Below are positions 12,039 through 26,200 of a stretch of 64,000 nucleotides of DNA, piece by piece. The stretch is taken from contig CAIIXF020000009.1 of the NCBI GenBank assembly GCA_903813345.2, positions 24,898,740-24,962,739 on the forward strand. The letters run 5' to 3'. The notes under the pieces were generated by a model, which was not told the origin of the DNA, ran no database searches, and worked only from the letters and a program-made list of their open reading frames with translations. The translations under genes and the position numbers were made by a program. This DNA is from Owenia fusiformis. Lineage: Eukaryota > Annelida > Polychaeta > Sabellida > Oweniidae. The stretch's first letter is position 1. Each line of letters opens with the position of its first letter.

Positions 12039-12201
12039 ACTTGTACTCGCGAATGCAACTAACAGCTGTCGGCTACCCGTTATTACCAATTCATTTAGAT
12101 ATGAACAGAATAGTGGCAGGTATTCATATTTAAATGAGTTGCCCAAAAAAGTAGGTTAATCTCGTAGCAGTCAGCCGTCAGTTGCATTCGCGAATACAAG
12201 C
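12039..12201. mobile_element. 163-bp hairpin MITE
   Basis: Left ACTTGTACTCGCGAATGCAA and right TTGCATTCGCGAATACAAGC are inverted, and the inner arms (CGGCTACCCGTTATTACC / AGGTTAATCTCGTAGC) also pair. Confidence 0.8.
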
Positions 12202-12393
12202 TAAGACTCGGGCACTGAGGAAGGTAGTAGGTCTATATACAAAATTCTAGGATTCTCTTAGACACAGTGGCATGACCTATTACAATGACCTTTCGATGCT
12301 AATGCTAACAGTTCAATGTGCAGTAAGGTAGATACCCGGGGGGTAGGCTAGATAAGTAACATTGCCCCATCTAAAGTTTAATCGCTTTAAAAA

Positions 12394-12968
12394 GTCTCAC
12401 CTTACTCCCGTCGAGAGCTACTTAGATTTTGAAAGTATAGCTCTCTATCGCTAGAATCAACAGCTTAAGAATCCTGACTTCAAAGAAAATTTCAGGGAAT
12501 TCAGCTGACTCATGTTGCACATTATATACCTGAAAATGTATCCTACATCGCCATCTTTCATTCAGCTCAACTATAGAACGTCTCACTGCCCTATGTATCG
12601 ATCAGGACTTAATTTTATTGGTCGTGTCAAAAGTTTTGGCCAGGTATATTCAATATGGCGGCTTGACGTTTCCCAAGTTGCGCATGCGTCGATAGTATTT
12701 CCGTTTAACCGCCATATTGGAAATGGGTATCGAACAAATAACGATTAGAACTCCTGATCGCCATAGAAGCACATCCGCGATCCTACATGCACGGGGAAAG
12801 TAGACACATATGAGCCCATATGTAGGCTACAGTTTGAGACAAACAGCAAGCCGCTGACTGGCGTTGATCAAATTTAGATGTCACAATTCTTCAGCTGGGA
12901 GATCCTCACGATGGAGAGCTATACTTTCAAAATCTAACATGGTAGCTCTCGACGTGAGTAAGTCTCAC
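12394..12968. mobile_element. ~575-bp element with ~75-bp inverted ends
   Basis: CGTCGAGAGCTAC..GATTTTGAAAGTATAGCTCT at the left is inverted as AGAGCTATACTTTCAAAATC..GTAGCTCTCGACG at the right. The inside includes a second small inverted pair (CAATATGGCGGC / GCCATATTG). Confidence 0.8.
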
Positions 12969-12969
12969 C

Positions 12970-14025
12970 CAAATGTTATCAAGATGTGGTATGTGAAACC
13001 TTTTGGGGAATTTTAAAAAGTGTTTTTTGAAGGACTTTTTGCTCGAAAATTTGAAAATTTATTTTAAAATAATTTTTAGAGGTCACACGCAACTTTTAAT
13101 AAGCGATAATGCACACCATTGTATTGTATAGCGTTCATCCTCATGGATCTTTCATCGAAGACATTATTAGAAAATTGGTTGATAAATAAACGAGAAATGA
13201 ACTCATCCATGTACATGAAAACGGTTCAGAGAAAAATGCGTTTTAAAATGTTAGTTCTCATAGAGACCAATGGAACAGCAATATTCAAAACATAGTATAT
13301 TCTTCTTTTCAAGCAAATTAGACAATAAACATTGCCCCAGTTTATTTTGAAAGTTTACCATATTAAGAAAATATCGTTGAAGAAGTGTAGTGGAATATTT
13401 GATGACTAAAAAATATTATTCTATCATTTTTTATTTGAAAACACAAAGCCCAAGAGTTATGAAAAATAGTAAATGATTGATAAAAACATATTTTCAATCT
13501 TTGCAAACTTTGTCTTTAATAACAAACGCTTCGATAGTTTGCAATTGACTGCTGTGAAAAAATTATCCTTGGATTAAAGAATATTTGAACGGTGTCATTT
13601 GAACTATGAACAACACACATATAATGGCATCAAAGGAGCTTCTTCAATCAACGTTAACATAATATTGAAATTGTATATTAAAAGTAAAATTAAAGGTAAA
13701 TATTTACAAAACAAATTTCAGATTAATTGGTTGATAATCTCCTTGATATTACCAAAGTAGTACCATGGTATATCATAGTTTTTTAAACAATTTTCCCGAT
13801 TTCCCCTCAAGAAAATCTTTGTTCACTTGTCAGTCAGAAGACAACTGAATCGTCGCTTTAATACCTTACTATTGTTATGCACATTGTAAAAAGAAAGAGT
13901 TAGAAGCGCAGATCTTAACCATTTTGAACAAAAGTGAGGTATTAAATCGAGGATCGTGTTAATCATATGAATAATACATGTATATGAATTAATAATATTA
14001 CATTAAATTACTCAAACATGCCAAA
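12970..14025. other. intergenic, nothing recognised
   Basis: AT-rich unique-looking DNA with no ORF, repeat or splice pattern I can support. Confidence 0.4.
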
Positions 14026-14183
14026 GGATGAGTCGTCCAGGGAATGAGCTGTCTAGGGGATGAGTTGACCAGGGGATGAGTTGTCAAGGGGATGAGTTGT
14101 CTAGGAGATGAATTGCCTAGGGGATGAGTTGTCCAGGGGATGAGTTGTCCAAGGATGAGTTGTCTAGGGGATGAGTTGTCCGG
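14026..14183. repeat. 17-bp minisatellite
   Basis: About nine copies of GGGATGAGTTGTCCAGG with point changes. Confidence 0.9.
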
Positions 14184-14972
14184 TTACCCCATTTTGCATG
14201 CGTTTTCCCTTGAAACAAGTTTAGAATGGTATTATATTTTACCGCCTAGATTATTCATTTACTCAACACTGTGATCAATAGAGGCCTGGATGCTTTCAGT
14301 GCAAAACAACAAAAATAAACAATTCCTACAAATTTTTAAAGTTCAATAACACATCGATCACTTCAGAATTTCTAAAAATGTACTCTAAATCGATATAAGT
14401 AAGATAGTAAATCTAATACCAATGGATTGTATGGTTTGAATGACTATTATCACAATCTGATTTAACGGAACCAAAACCTAAAACATGCTAAAATAATTAG
14501 AAATCCAAAATCAATATGATGTGAAGTCAAAATCATGCAGTAGTAAATGTATTATTTGTTTTGTATGAACCGATAGTCCGAGACTAACACAAAATTTTAA
14601 GTTAGTGTCAGGCTTTGGGGTGGCCAGGATTAGGCAGACGAGGTATCGCTTTTTTAACATCCTTTGAGAAATATTCCTCTATCAATGTTGAGTTGTAAAT
14701 TAAGTGTATACTTTTTAGTAAATAATTTTTATCATCAATTTTTGATTCAATTGTGCATAATCTCATCATTGTGTTCTTCTTTTGCCATCATAATTTACCC
14801 GTACATTCGTATTTCTGTCTGAGTTACATAGCCGCATAGCCATTTTTAATCTAAATAATGGAAATATACTGTAAAACTAACAACAGACTTGAAACGATTT
14901 GTATTTAACTTTCTGAAAAATGTGTTTATCAGGATTTTTCATATTTGGGCTATAGCCAAGGTACATCTTTAA

Positions 14973-15468
14973 TGGCCTAGTCACATAGCCCGGCCGATGA
15001 GGTTCCGATGAGCCAGCGATGCAATTTTCACCGAACTCGGCCGTACACCGGCCGGACACCGGCCGGACATCCGTGGCGTTTGTTGCTTAAAACCGCATCG
15101 GTGGCAGCTCGGTGAAATTTTAACTTCGGAGTTAAATTTCACCGGGCTCTCACCGAGCTCCCTCATCGCAGCCCCATCGTAACCACATCAGAACACACGT
15201 CGGCCGGTGCACGGCCGAGTATCGGTCGGTGTCCCGTGCATCTGAGACAACCAGAGGACGAGGTTTTTTTAACGGACACCGGCCGAGCTCCGACCGAGCT
15301 CCAGCCGATGTGGGACAGAGCCTTGGAAAGTATAGTACCTGAAGATGTCCGGACGGAGTCCGTTCACGTCACCGAGCTCTGCTTCCGATGAGGAGAGCTC
15401 GGTGGCACCAAAAAAATCCACCGAGCTCTACCGATGCCGGACATCGGCCGGGCTATGTGACTAGGCCA
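14973..15468. mobile_element. 496-bp GC-rich MITE with TAA target duplication
   Basis: Perfect inverted ends TGGCCTAGTCACATAGCCCG.. / ..CGGGCTATGTGACTAGGCCA (27 bp) are flanked by TAA on both sides, the 3-bp duplication typical of PIF/Harbinger elements. Inside are CGGCCGGACACCGGCC-like and CACCGAGCTC motifs, far more GC-rich than the surroundings. Confidence 0.88.
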
Positions 15469-17590
15469 TAAACAATAGTTACGCTGCATTGCGACAAGAC
15501 CGACATGACAGTTTTTAAAAGAGAGAACTCATATGGAAAATATTGCAAACAATTCTTGCGACCAGACGTCTACAGTACTGGATTTCCGCAAGCCACCATC
15601 AAGCCATTCTTCAAGTCTGTTCACCTGAAAATTGTTACAAATAACGGCCATAATTATTACCATTGTATTTCGAAGAAGCAAGTTGATTAAAGGATACCAA
15701 CATGGAACGGTAGTCTAAATTGATTAAAATTGTAGATTGTACACATTTGATGATGGGACGAGGAGTGCAATGCCGTAGGAGCACATATTCTACCGCGGAG
15801 AAAATCGTTTCATCAAGGCCAATATCTAATTATTCAAACCAATATGGAATTCTATATTTAATGTAATGGATTTACGAGAGAATGAAATATATCACCTTTT
15901 GACACTGTTACGTTATCAAGCGATTTCAGAAAACACTTTTTATTATTGCGTTTTCTACCTTTGACGTTTTATTTATTTCCAAGGTCAAAATCAGAATGTG
16001 ATTGCTCATTGTTCATTTTGTGGCAATTAACAACAAGTAGGTGCATAACCTATTGATAGGAGAAAACGAAATTAAAGGAATGTTTTTATAATAGTGGCAT
16101 CTCACGCAATTTAGTGTAAGTTTATCGATTATATTCTTATTTCAGAAATCTTTGAGACAACTACAAAATAAACAGGCAAATTGAAATAGACAAGAAAAAA
16201 TAATAAACTATAAATATAATATAGTATGATACAATATAAAATTCTCATTAGACTTTATTGTAAATGGACATCATGTCATTAGATTTGGTGCTGAATTGGG
16301 GATATTGGATTTTTTTATTGACGAATTTCGGATGTTGACTGAGACTGAGACGTGGTATCTTTTCTTGAAAGGTCCTGTGCAAAGTTTATTCATTCTAATT
16401 TTACTTCTCATGACGTGAAAACTATTTTAGACATTTTTTGAAAAATGTGAATCTTTCAAATATCTGAATTTCCTGTTATTTTCGAATTAATACTTTAGAT
16501 TTTAGATCATGAAATACAACACTTGATTCATTATTTTCCATTTTCTTGTTCAAATATTTTCCAAATATGGTAAACTTTTCCTCAGTCAAAGTTGATCTAC
16601 GACAACCGTACAGAGGCCGTTCCCCAAAGTCGATAGAGATATAGAGCATAACCCATAGGATAAGCAGTACGATGTAGATTTCCATCGATTTTGTTGAGCT
16701 ACGGTCGCCGTACCGACTCTGTAGAGCAAGTGTGACCTATGGGGCTTTATCCCTATATTTTATGTTGCATATTTCTCTCGATTTTGGAAAGCTACGGCCA
16801 CCGTACAGTTACCGTAGATCAAATGTAACTAAGGCATGATTTCAATTTGTACCAGTTTAAAATCATTTTTAGACCACCAGTAACCTTCTACTAACATATC
16901 TCTTTTAACTTATGTCGGACACCTTTTAAAGGTCCTTCTCTTTAAAGTTTCATTTTGCCCAATTGCCAAATAAACTTCATGGCATTAATTCTATTCAAAT
17001 GTTTGTCTGGTAGTGAAGCTTGCATGAGATAGAAAAACTGACCAAAGCAAAATTCAAGATTTTTATTTAAAACGATTAGGCTTACGTCCTCATCCGACGT
17101 TACAGTAGTATTTAAACCTCTGCGACCAGATGTAAGCATGCTCGAGCACATAATTCATGGAATACGCATCAATCATTTGAAAAATATAATCAATTCGCCT
17201 TTACTTTTACTTTTATGCTACCAAGTGTGACTTTTTCATTAATGTTATATACAAGCGCCATATATCATTCACCTCATTATTCTCAACAAATTGGTAAAAT
17301 GTAGTCATTTTTATTGTTATATTGATATTAACAATCTAACCATTACATTGTTCTTGCTTCACAATTTAGATTTAATCACTCATTGTCAATTCGTGTATGA
17401 CGGTTTAATTGCTTTACTGTATGTTGTATGCAGGTATATGGAACATCGGTTGGCGTCGTGTACTATGGGATCAATTTCGTAAAATGTATATGAAATCCCC
17501 CATTGCTTCATATATTGTTTCGAAAAGTGCTGTTTGTAACAATCATAAAAAATTATTCCAAGTTAAACTATGGTATAAAAAGCTAACGAT
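15469..17590. other. intergenic, nothing firmly recognised
   Basis: AT-rich. Around 16590-16820 a CTACGG..CCGTACAG motif recurs in both orientations, probably an old repeat. The short ORF at 15505-15690 has no recognisable similarity or splice context. Confidence 0.35.
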
Positions 17591-17599
17591 GTCTTGTTA

Positions 17600-17740
17600 T
17601 CCCAACAAAGTTCGGTAGGGATATGGCAAAGCCCTCAATCCGTCCGTCCCTCCGTCCGTCCGTAAAATAACTCAAATAACAGTGAATCGATTTTTTTTCA
17701 TATTTGGTGGAAAGATGTACATGTATATGTATATATATTG
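17600..17740. repeat. dispersed repeat head with GTCCGTC tract
   Basis: AGGGATATGGCAAAG, then (CGTCCGTC)n, then AAATAACTCAAATAAC mirrors the repeat at about 1790-1900. Confidence 0.55.
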
Positions 17741-18209
17741 GTGAATCGTTTTATGGAAACCCCCAGAGGCAGTACACGCGGGGATCAAAAAGACAAGTAG
17801 AAGTATGACTTCATTATATTCAAATGGAATAAATTTTAGATTAGATTGTACATATCGTATCACTTTTCAGAGTCGTGCATTTAAAATCCAAAATGGACAC
17901 TAGGAATAAACAATATCTTATTTATGTATTTAGCATTATTTTCTTTACATATAGTAACACCTTATAATGAATACCCGGGATATCTTTCTGGACGTATAAG
18001 TTAGCATTTTATTCTAAAATATACAGGGTGGTCAAAAAACGGCAACCCTAGTTTTTCCTAATATTCCTAATGATATCATTAAAGGTGAATCTAAATTGGC
18101 ATGACCGAAAAATTGCCAATTTCATGATCAATAGGGTATATCTATTCTGAGTTTTAAACCATTTATTCTGCTTATCCTCAAATATGGGACTCTTTTTTCA
18201 AAAGTCTCA

Positions 18210-18459
18210 CTTAAAGTAAGAGGAGGGAAAACCCTATGATTCAATTGATGACATACGATTTCCTCCTTCGCGCACCTCCTTTATGTATATTTGTTTACCC
18301 TCCATCTTGGTTTTCAAAGTTTTCAAATTGACCTAGTTTTAAACCAATCAACGATCGACTCGCTAAACCAATCAGCGACGATGTCATCTCAATACAGATT
18401 TACATTATAAGCGTATGTCATCTTTGAACCCTGGGGTTTCTCCCCCTCTTACTTAAAGT
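18210..18459. mobile_element. ~250-bp hairpin element
   Basis: TTAAAGTAAGAGGAGGGAAA..GATGACATACG at the left is inverted at the right as CGTATGTCATC..CCCCCTCTTACTTAAAG. Non-coding interior. Confidence 0.72.
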
Positions 18460-19289
18460 AATTGATATATTTAGGTGTTCCAACATCATGATAAACCATG
18501 AGTCCCCCCAGCCCGGGCCCCAGCCCTGTTTCAGGTGAAGCAGAAAGATGCTATGAGTATCAGAATCGGATGTTCCAAATAAATGTGTATTTCATTGGCA
18601 CCGATTTGTCTCTGAGGGAAACGAATTGGGAGTAATGTAATTTACCAAATAAGTACAAAGCAATGGACATCAATGGCGTGCAATCAGTTATAAAGCCTTA
18701 ATAATCGACACAATGAAATATATAAGTAATTCATTACTTTAATTCACTTGGAGAAGAGGTAATAAAGATAAATATGAGGCTACTGACAGCCGTATATATT
18801 GCGTGCAAGCGGGTATTTTGGAGCACTCGTTCATTTTGTTCTCAATATTATAATTGTTAATTAAAAGGAAAGAGGAAATTAAATCGTTTGAAATTCTGAT
18901 CTACGTGATGTTATTTATCAGTGAAAAACGCAATGATATATCACCCTGGTTACCACGATGGATAAACATTTCTCAGTCTAACACGTCGGATTAAAAGGAC
19001 GTTATCTAAAATCTGAGTAAGTTATGTTATGCTTTTACACTTTTTCCTACATATTCTGTCGAATTACTTCAAGTTAAAACTTTTCGCCGAATGTTTTAGT
19101 TAAAATAGTAAGTTATTAATGAGGATTTATATTATTTACAATGTTTCGTCAATCAAATCTAAAAATCATATTGATGCAAGTCAACGGCCAACAATTGAGT
19201 CAGTAGGTATCTACAATATATGGATTACATTTAATAATAAACAGTTTTATCGAATTGAATAATATTAGAAAACTTCGATAAGTCAAAAC

Positions 19290-20125
19290 AACAAAATATA
19301 CATAATTGGCGAGAGAATTAATGCAAGTTATAAATTCTTTGGAATTTCTCAACAAAGCAGAACACCGAGAGTATTTACCGATTTTAAAGGAGTGGTATCG
19401 ATATGGTGAACGTTTTGAACACACGTTTCTCTTAAACCAGTCATCAACAAATTCTGAAAATTTTACATATCGTCAATTTATGGCCATCCTTTGATTGGTA
19501 ACAATGAAAAAAAATATTATATGTACTTTTCTCTATTTTGTTTTAGAAAACACATCAGACACTACTTTTGTTCTTGGTATCATATGTTTGGAATGAAATG
19601 AAACATCTGTCCGAACCTCATTGGAACAAAATGACATATACGTACACAGCGTGTTTAGGTCTCTCAATATTGTAATTGTACAAAGGAAAGTTCGGTTGAT
19701 TTAAAAAGTATCTTGTTAATGAAATAAAAGGTTTATCTTAATGTTTATCAATTTTGGATTTTTTATTTTTTGAATACTTTTGTTAAATCAACCAAATATA
19801 ATATTGAGAGGTCCAAGGAAATGTTGTATATATGCTTTTTTGTTCCAACAAGGTTCAGAAAGATATTTTATTTCATTTTCAAGAATTGGTAGAAAGGAAC
19901 AAAAAATAATTGCACTAAACTAAAAAAAATGTTATAAAAACAGTAATATGAAATATATATAAATACTTTTCGCATTAAATTGTTGTCAATCAGTCAATAT
20001 TACATCAAGGACCGTGTTTTTACAGAATATTTTCAATAATTGGTTTAAGAGAAAAAAACATTTTCAAATTCAATTCATCATATCGATACCTATCCAAACA
20101 ATTAGTCGATAAAAGAGCAAGAAAT
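19290..20125. mobile_element. old ~835-bp palindrome just upstream of the giant gene
   Basis: The inner arms (GTCTCTCAATATTG / AATATTGAGAGGTCC) centre near 19745. The outer arms (GGTATCGATATGGTGAA / TTCATCATATCGATACC, and TCTCTTAAACCAGTC / TTGGTTTAAGAGA) still pair with decay. It ends about 85 bp before the start codon and may overlap the promoter or 5' UTR. Confidence 0.65.
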
Positions 20126-20208
20126 TTTGTAAAATGCCAATTGGACATTCGTTTAACTATTTTAGCGTAGAGATTCGTAACCATGTAAAACGAAAAAGGG
20201 GCACGAGT

Positions 20209-20290
20209 ATGGCGATAAAGAAAATGGGGTTGCTGCAGATCCTTGTGTATGCACTGTACCTCACTACCAGCTGCAAATGTGTCTTCACAG
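20209..20290 (+). CDS. exon 1: signal peptide of the giant mucin/PKD protein
   Basis: ATG at 20209 starts MAIKKMGLLQILVYALYLTT, a basic start followed by a hydrophobic core and SCKC, a typical secretory signal. The donor is GTATGT at 20291, phase 1. An in-frame upstream ATG at 20134 would add 25 mostly polar residues before the signal, so 20209 is preferred. The stretch just upstream is AT-rich and shows no clear TATA position. Confidence 0.72.
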
Positions 20291-23200
20291 GTATGTACAA
20301 TGATATCAACAGTTTAAAGTTTGTTTTTTGGAGAGAGGATGTGATCCTTTGTAATCCAGATATCGTTAATTCTTTAAGGAGTTGGACTTCCCCGTTTTAT
20401 TCAATTTTACATGTGTATCTTTCACAAGTGATATTCCACGATGCCCGAATGGACTTTTGAATATCATCATCTGAAGGTATGTATTGTCATAAGTATAATA
20501 TCGTTCAGTGTAACACTTTCATATCTATAATTGCTATACGCATATGTTATACGATGTTATACCTATGACAATACATGACAAAAGTGGCACAGATATTCAC
20601 CGAAAATAGAATTAAATATTTGTTGACTTGTGATGTATACGAGGGGTGATCATAAAGTTCTCATAATATTTTTCTAATTTCTTTATTTTTCAACATATTC
20701 TTATGGAATTTTCCAAAGACAGAATGTGCAGCATAGAATGGCTTATTACTCCAGCAAAAATAATTAGTTAAACAGATATTAGAAAAGTAATGGTTGCCAT
20801 AGTAACGGGAAATCAATGCACCTTGGGCAAATAAAAATAATAGACTAGATGCGAGTAGAAATAATTTGATTTACGTCATTAAATATTCAAAATTCAGTCA
20901 AAGTGATATCATATTTGAAATCCACATGTAAAGTTCCATCTAGAAATTTTGTTAGAAAGTGTTTATCAACTTATGATATCTTTTCTTTTATTGGACAGAT
21001 ATGTTCCTTTACTGGACATATTCTAATTAGCATAACTATTAGATACATAAGGGTGATATATGAAAATTGAACCACTAAAACTGATGAATATTCATGTTAA
21101 GGGAAACTCTAATTGGAAGCCCATGGGGGAACTTTCTACTATACCTCCCCATGCTATCTGACTCGAATGAGCCACCTGGTGGTGAAACTGGTTACTACCT
21201 AATCACATCTGAGTTATTAACCCAAATCTTATGTTTACATAATAAACTCTCATAAATGATCAAACACACTAAAATGTGAACTTGAATATGGTGTTAGGTG
21301 CTAAGACATTTATGAATTTGATCGTGAATTGTGTGATGCCATAAGGGATGCTGACATGCTTCATTAGATGTGATACCAGACTCTGAGACTCGAAGCTTGA
21401 CGATCAGAAATGACGTAAGATAATGCAATAGATGCAGATATCTTTAGAAAAATAAAATTCATACTTATAAAAAGTTATGTTAAGTTTGTAAAATCCTTTG
21501 CTCAGATTAAAGATGATCTAATACAAATATATCAACAAAATTACACCCTGTGTGTCCCTGTGTGTGGTCTGAACATATTAAAATGAACGGAAGAGGAACA
21601 ATCAACTTTCCTATTCTAGCAAGATTTTTTATTTACCCCGGGTGCCTTGATTTCCGGTTACTATGACAATCATTTCTAATGTAATATATCTGTTACACTA
21701 AATACCTTCTGCTTGACTAATTCAACATTCTATGTTGCACATTCTGTAAAAATAAAATTACACTGGACTAAGTCATGACTTAAAATGATATTCAACGCAA
21801 GCGACGTTATTATCACGCTTGTTACTTTTAAGTCACGTGTAGGTCAGCGTGTATGACAAAATCAGGGAGTGAGAAATGTGACAGTTAAGATATATCTATA
21901 TTTTTGATCAGTTATCAATAACGTGTTGTTTTCAAGCCAATAAGGGGGATTTTGCTCATTTCGTTTGCGAATTAATGCCAGTATTTTGCATTGTTTAGCA
22001 CAATTGGTTGCGTGGATGGATTATCTTATACTATCACCTGTATATGGCGTTATGCATTAATAATACGGTTTAGGTTAGCATGAGCCCAATGTGCGTGTAT
22101 ATACACATTCCATTGTGCCAAATGTCTTACTGGAGTCTACAATATGGTCTGTACAATCTAATTAACAACCATATTCTTCACCCAAGGTTATGATTATCAC
22201 TAAAAAAACATTTTAGTGAGTTTTCGTTATGTCAAACACCTTATACATCGATTGCGAAATTTGTTGATTGAAAAGCAAGCCAGTGTTTCATTCATGGAAC
22301 AAATAGGTTCAGTTCGGTTTATCTATTGCATAGAGAATACTTTTCAAAACGTGGTTCATAGTTTGGACGCCCGATGAATGTCAAGCGTTTAGGGAAATAT
22401 TGATTAAGCCAAGCAAGGAAGAACAGAATGAAAATGAGAAGAATAAAATTGATTGTTCCAATACAGAGTCCAATCATCCATTGCTCTTCTATTTAGTTCA
22501 ACATATACAATAAACGTTACACTCAAGAAGCAGCCGAATCGTCAGCCGACAGCCGACAGTTGATACCAGCGATTGCTAGCTTAGGCAATTCATAATTACC
22601 AATTAACCTCGCACATGCTGTTGTAAATGTTAGCGCTACATTTTTTGATGCTTTAAAAAGTACGTTTCCACCTTTTGGACCGGTGTAAAATAAATTATGG
22701 TCCCCTGGGGATTATGGGCTTCCTTTCCTTACGGCCCTTACTGGCCCTGACTGTATATTAATAATAAGGAAGATAATTGTAATTAGGTCACTGTATAAAT
22801 CAATAGAGAGTAGGACCAAAATTTTATAGGACCACCTACCATTTTACACCTGGTTGTGTCTCAATCAGTTTTGGACATCCCTAGGGTATCCCAGCATTGA
22901 AAAATGGTCAACCAAAGAATTTGATTTCTGAGACATTTACTGTGCATTTTCTATTTGATTAAAATAATTCAATAAGAGTTAAGGCATCGAGAAAATTAAA
23001 ATTGTTCCAAGTTGGTACAGACGTAGAGTGTGTACAATGACCTGATCATGGGTACTGATTTGTTGTCAAGCATAGATAAATGCTATTTTAAACGTTTTTG
23101 CGCAATTTCATTCATCCTATTTTTGCATCTTAATATAAAGGCTAAACAATATAAGGCTTATATAAATATATAATTTATATATGAGATATATAGAGATTAT

Positions 23201-26200
23201 CCTATATGAGGTTCAGGATATTGGGATTATCCCGAGGCAAATATAATATATTTGCCCGAGGGCCGCAGGTCCCGAGGGAAAATATATTATATTGGCCAAG
23301 GGATAATCCCAATATCCTGAACCGACTATAGGATAATATGTTTATCCCATACCAATCTTGGTCATCTGGTTCACATTGTTCAATCGTGGAAATATTTTAG
23401 AATATTCATGTTCAGTTTTGTTTTCTTGGCCGTGGGCGGATTTTCCTGTTCTCTCAAATATTCCCACATTTATTTTCTCGAATTTTTGATTGATTAAGTG
23501 GATGCTCTTTCCCTTTTTAAACCATCAAACAGATCCCGATTGTTTGTGTCTTCTCCATTGTAGTTTACAGTCATTACGCGAACGTTACAAATTATGAGCA
23601 AATATGCGAGCGGCGATTATGACGTAGCGGGCAGATATACTATATCTGCCCGCTCGGAGAGGGACGTAAAGCTATATCTGCCCGCTGATGAAAATATAAG
23701 TTTTTACAAACCAGCTTTATGAACCCGTAACACATCCAAGTATGGGATAAAAAGATTTACTCTAGGTATTTTGTTTGATGAAGTTTACAATAACTCATAG
23801 GAATGTATAAATTCTTGACTTATATTTATGTTGTTTTACAAGATTCATCAATACCTCGGGGGAACTGTCACGGGAGTTGTGAGCAATGTAGCACAAAACA
23901 TTCCTCTCCAATGAGACAGAAAAGTGAATGTCACGTGATATTGAACAACGATCCAATTAGGCCACAGTTCAAAGGTGACACCATCCAACCACACGAAAAG
24001 ATGCTGTTCAAGCATGCGACTTTGCAGTTTAATAATATATCCTGGGGATATGGCACCCAACAGGCCTATTATGTCATGGTTGGGGAACTTCGTCTGTTGG
24101 ATGAATCATGGTCACCTAACTTGTATAACCAAGGCGACCCACTGTACAGCAAATATGAGACATTTGCTCAGAAATCAGTACGTAAATTCTTTCTCATGAC
24201 CAGATATGTTTGAAAACATCGTGTCTTTTTACTTCTATAGGATTTAAAAGCAATTTGACATTTGTTGTAGTGCAATTTTGTGATTGATTGTTAAAATTGT
24301 TATTAAATTAAAAAACGCATTTATCTGAATGACAAATTACATGAAAGGTTAAAGGGCAGTTCTTAAATTGTAATTCTTCGTTTTAGTTGTGTCGCCTGTT
24401 CGGTTCCGATGTGCAATATGTAATCATCAATGGATTCAGGTACAACTGCGATGGACTGTATTTTAGATTTGGCATATTTGGTATTATCTTGTTAAAAATC
24501 ATCTTCTGTAGCTTTAAAAAGATTCACAACAATGAAATGTTTTGGACAGGTGAAAAGTCCTAGACAACAATGTTTTCTCCACTAAGTGCTGTATTTAAAT
24601 ATCATCCTTACTATTTTAGACCAGGTAGCATCATTGTAGAGTTTCAAATTGTGTTTCGTCAAAATGGAACTGTGAATGGAACAACTGAAGACAAACAGTT
24701 GAATGGGACGGTGATTGAGAGTAGCGTAACCCAGTTACTTAGTACCATTACCCAACTAGGCAATACAACCATCATCTCAAATGAGACATCGGTGGTCCTT
24801 CTCGGTGAGTATGGCAAATACAAATTGTACTAGTATGGTATTTTAAGATGACGAAATTAGCATTCATGGCAACAGCTGGGTGTTATCTTGTGTAGCTTGC
24901 GTAATTTTAGTTTAGAGAAAACAAATTCATTGAGTTAATTGAGAGCATGTGAAGTGCCAGCATTGATAGCAGTATAATTTATCGATGTTATTGATTATCC
25001 CACGTACGTTGGTATGACTATTGGATATCATCCATATTCAATTAAAATACTTTTTTGGCAAAAATACATTATTGAAATAATCAGCATCAATCCAATATCA
25101 AATTATTTTTCTAGATAGTTTAATAACCCTGGATAGCAAGTTGCTACACGTTGTTACCGTCATTTGTGCTATTATTGATACCAACTTGTTCAAATACTAG
25201 TATACAAATAGTGACTGCCATTGAGGGCAATAGTGTAAATTATTTCCCCGAGGGAATATCCTCTACAATGTACTATTCCCGAAGCCGCAGGCTGAGGGAA
25301 TAGTATATTGTAGAGGATATTCCCAAGGGGAAATCATTTACACTATTGCTCGAAATTAGGCAGTCACTATTTGTTTTATTATATACCCTATACTGACTCT
25401 TGTCCCGTTTCCTCTGCGAAGGCCAAAAAGGCTTAGAAAGCCCCCTCCCCGGGTCCATTGTTAGCATTATAAGCTGTGACGTCATCAGATGCTCAACAGA
25501 AATTTTTGCTTCTGAGACTCTCACTTGACAAATTCAATCGCGTTTAACCAAGGGAAAGATCAATACCCGGTGATTTCAGCGGGAAGTGGCATTTCGTTCA
25601 GTGGATGAGCTGCGCGCGCATGCATAAATGTGATTATCCAATATAATTAGGGGAGGGCTATTTGAAGTAGTTTTTGGTCTCAGGCGCGACCCAGGGCTGT
25701 TGTCTTAAGGACATTTCGTTGAAAATGAGCCATTCGGCTGATAATTGGTAAGAGTTTGCGATCTTATAATGTATAACTGTTTCTCAGACACATATTTTGA
25801 CACGATTCTGTTGGAAATAAGCTTTGAACCGAGAGATATTCACGATTGATATGCACATTTTTGATTGTGCCATTGCTTTTCTATTGCACAATCCATGTAT
25901 TGATAGAAGAAACATTAATAATGCAGATTAGTTTACCTTCAATACATGACAGACACTACATATCGGTCTATTAATACCAGTTTGTGCCTTAAATAGTTTT
26001 ATATTTCCATCCACGGCCTGGAGCCTGGGTGTGTTTGTCTCTTATGTGTATGCTTGTGCATGGACTTCTAATCACTAGCAGAATTTAACATGATGCAAAC
26101 TCGACATTATAACTCATGCTGTAACATTTTGACTTCGCTGGAAAACAATAGGAATTATTTTTCTTGCCAATCAATCATGAATCACAATCAAAATTTCAGA

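Noticed and set aside
14026-14183. Regularly repeated 17-bp unit considered as CRISPR-like array
   Set aside because: Contiguous tandem repeat without unique spacers in a eukaryotic genome; a minisatellite.
15505-15690. 61-codon ATG ORF as a small gene
   Set aside because: No recognisable similarity, no splice or promoter context, length expected by chance in this much DNA.
18024-18060. ACAGGGTGGTCAAAAAACGG as the left end of a mariner element
   Set aside because: No matching inverted right end could be found downstream; it may be a fragment but is not supportable.
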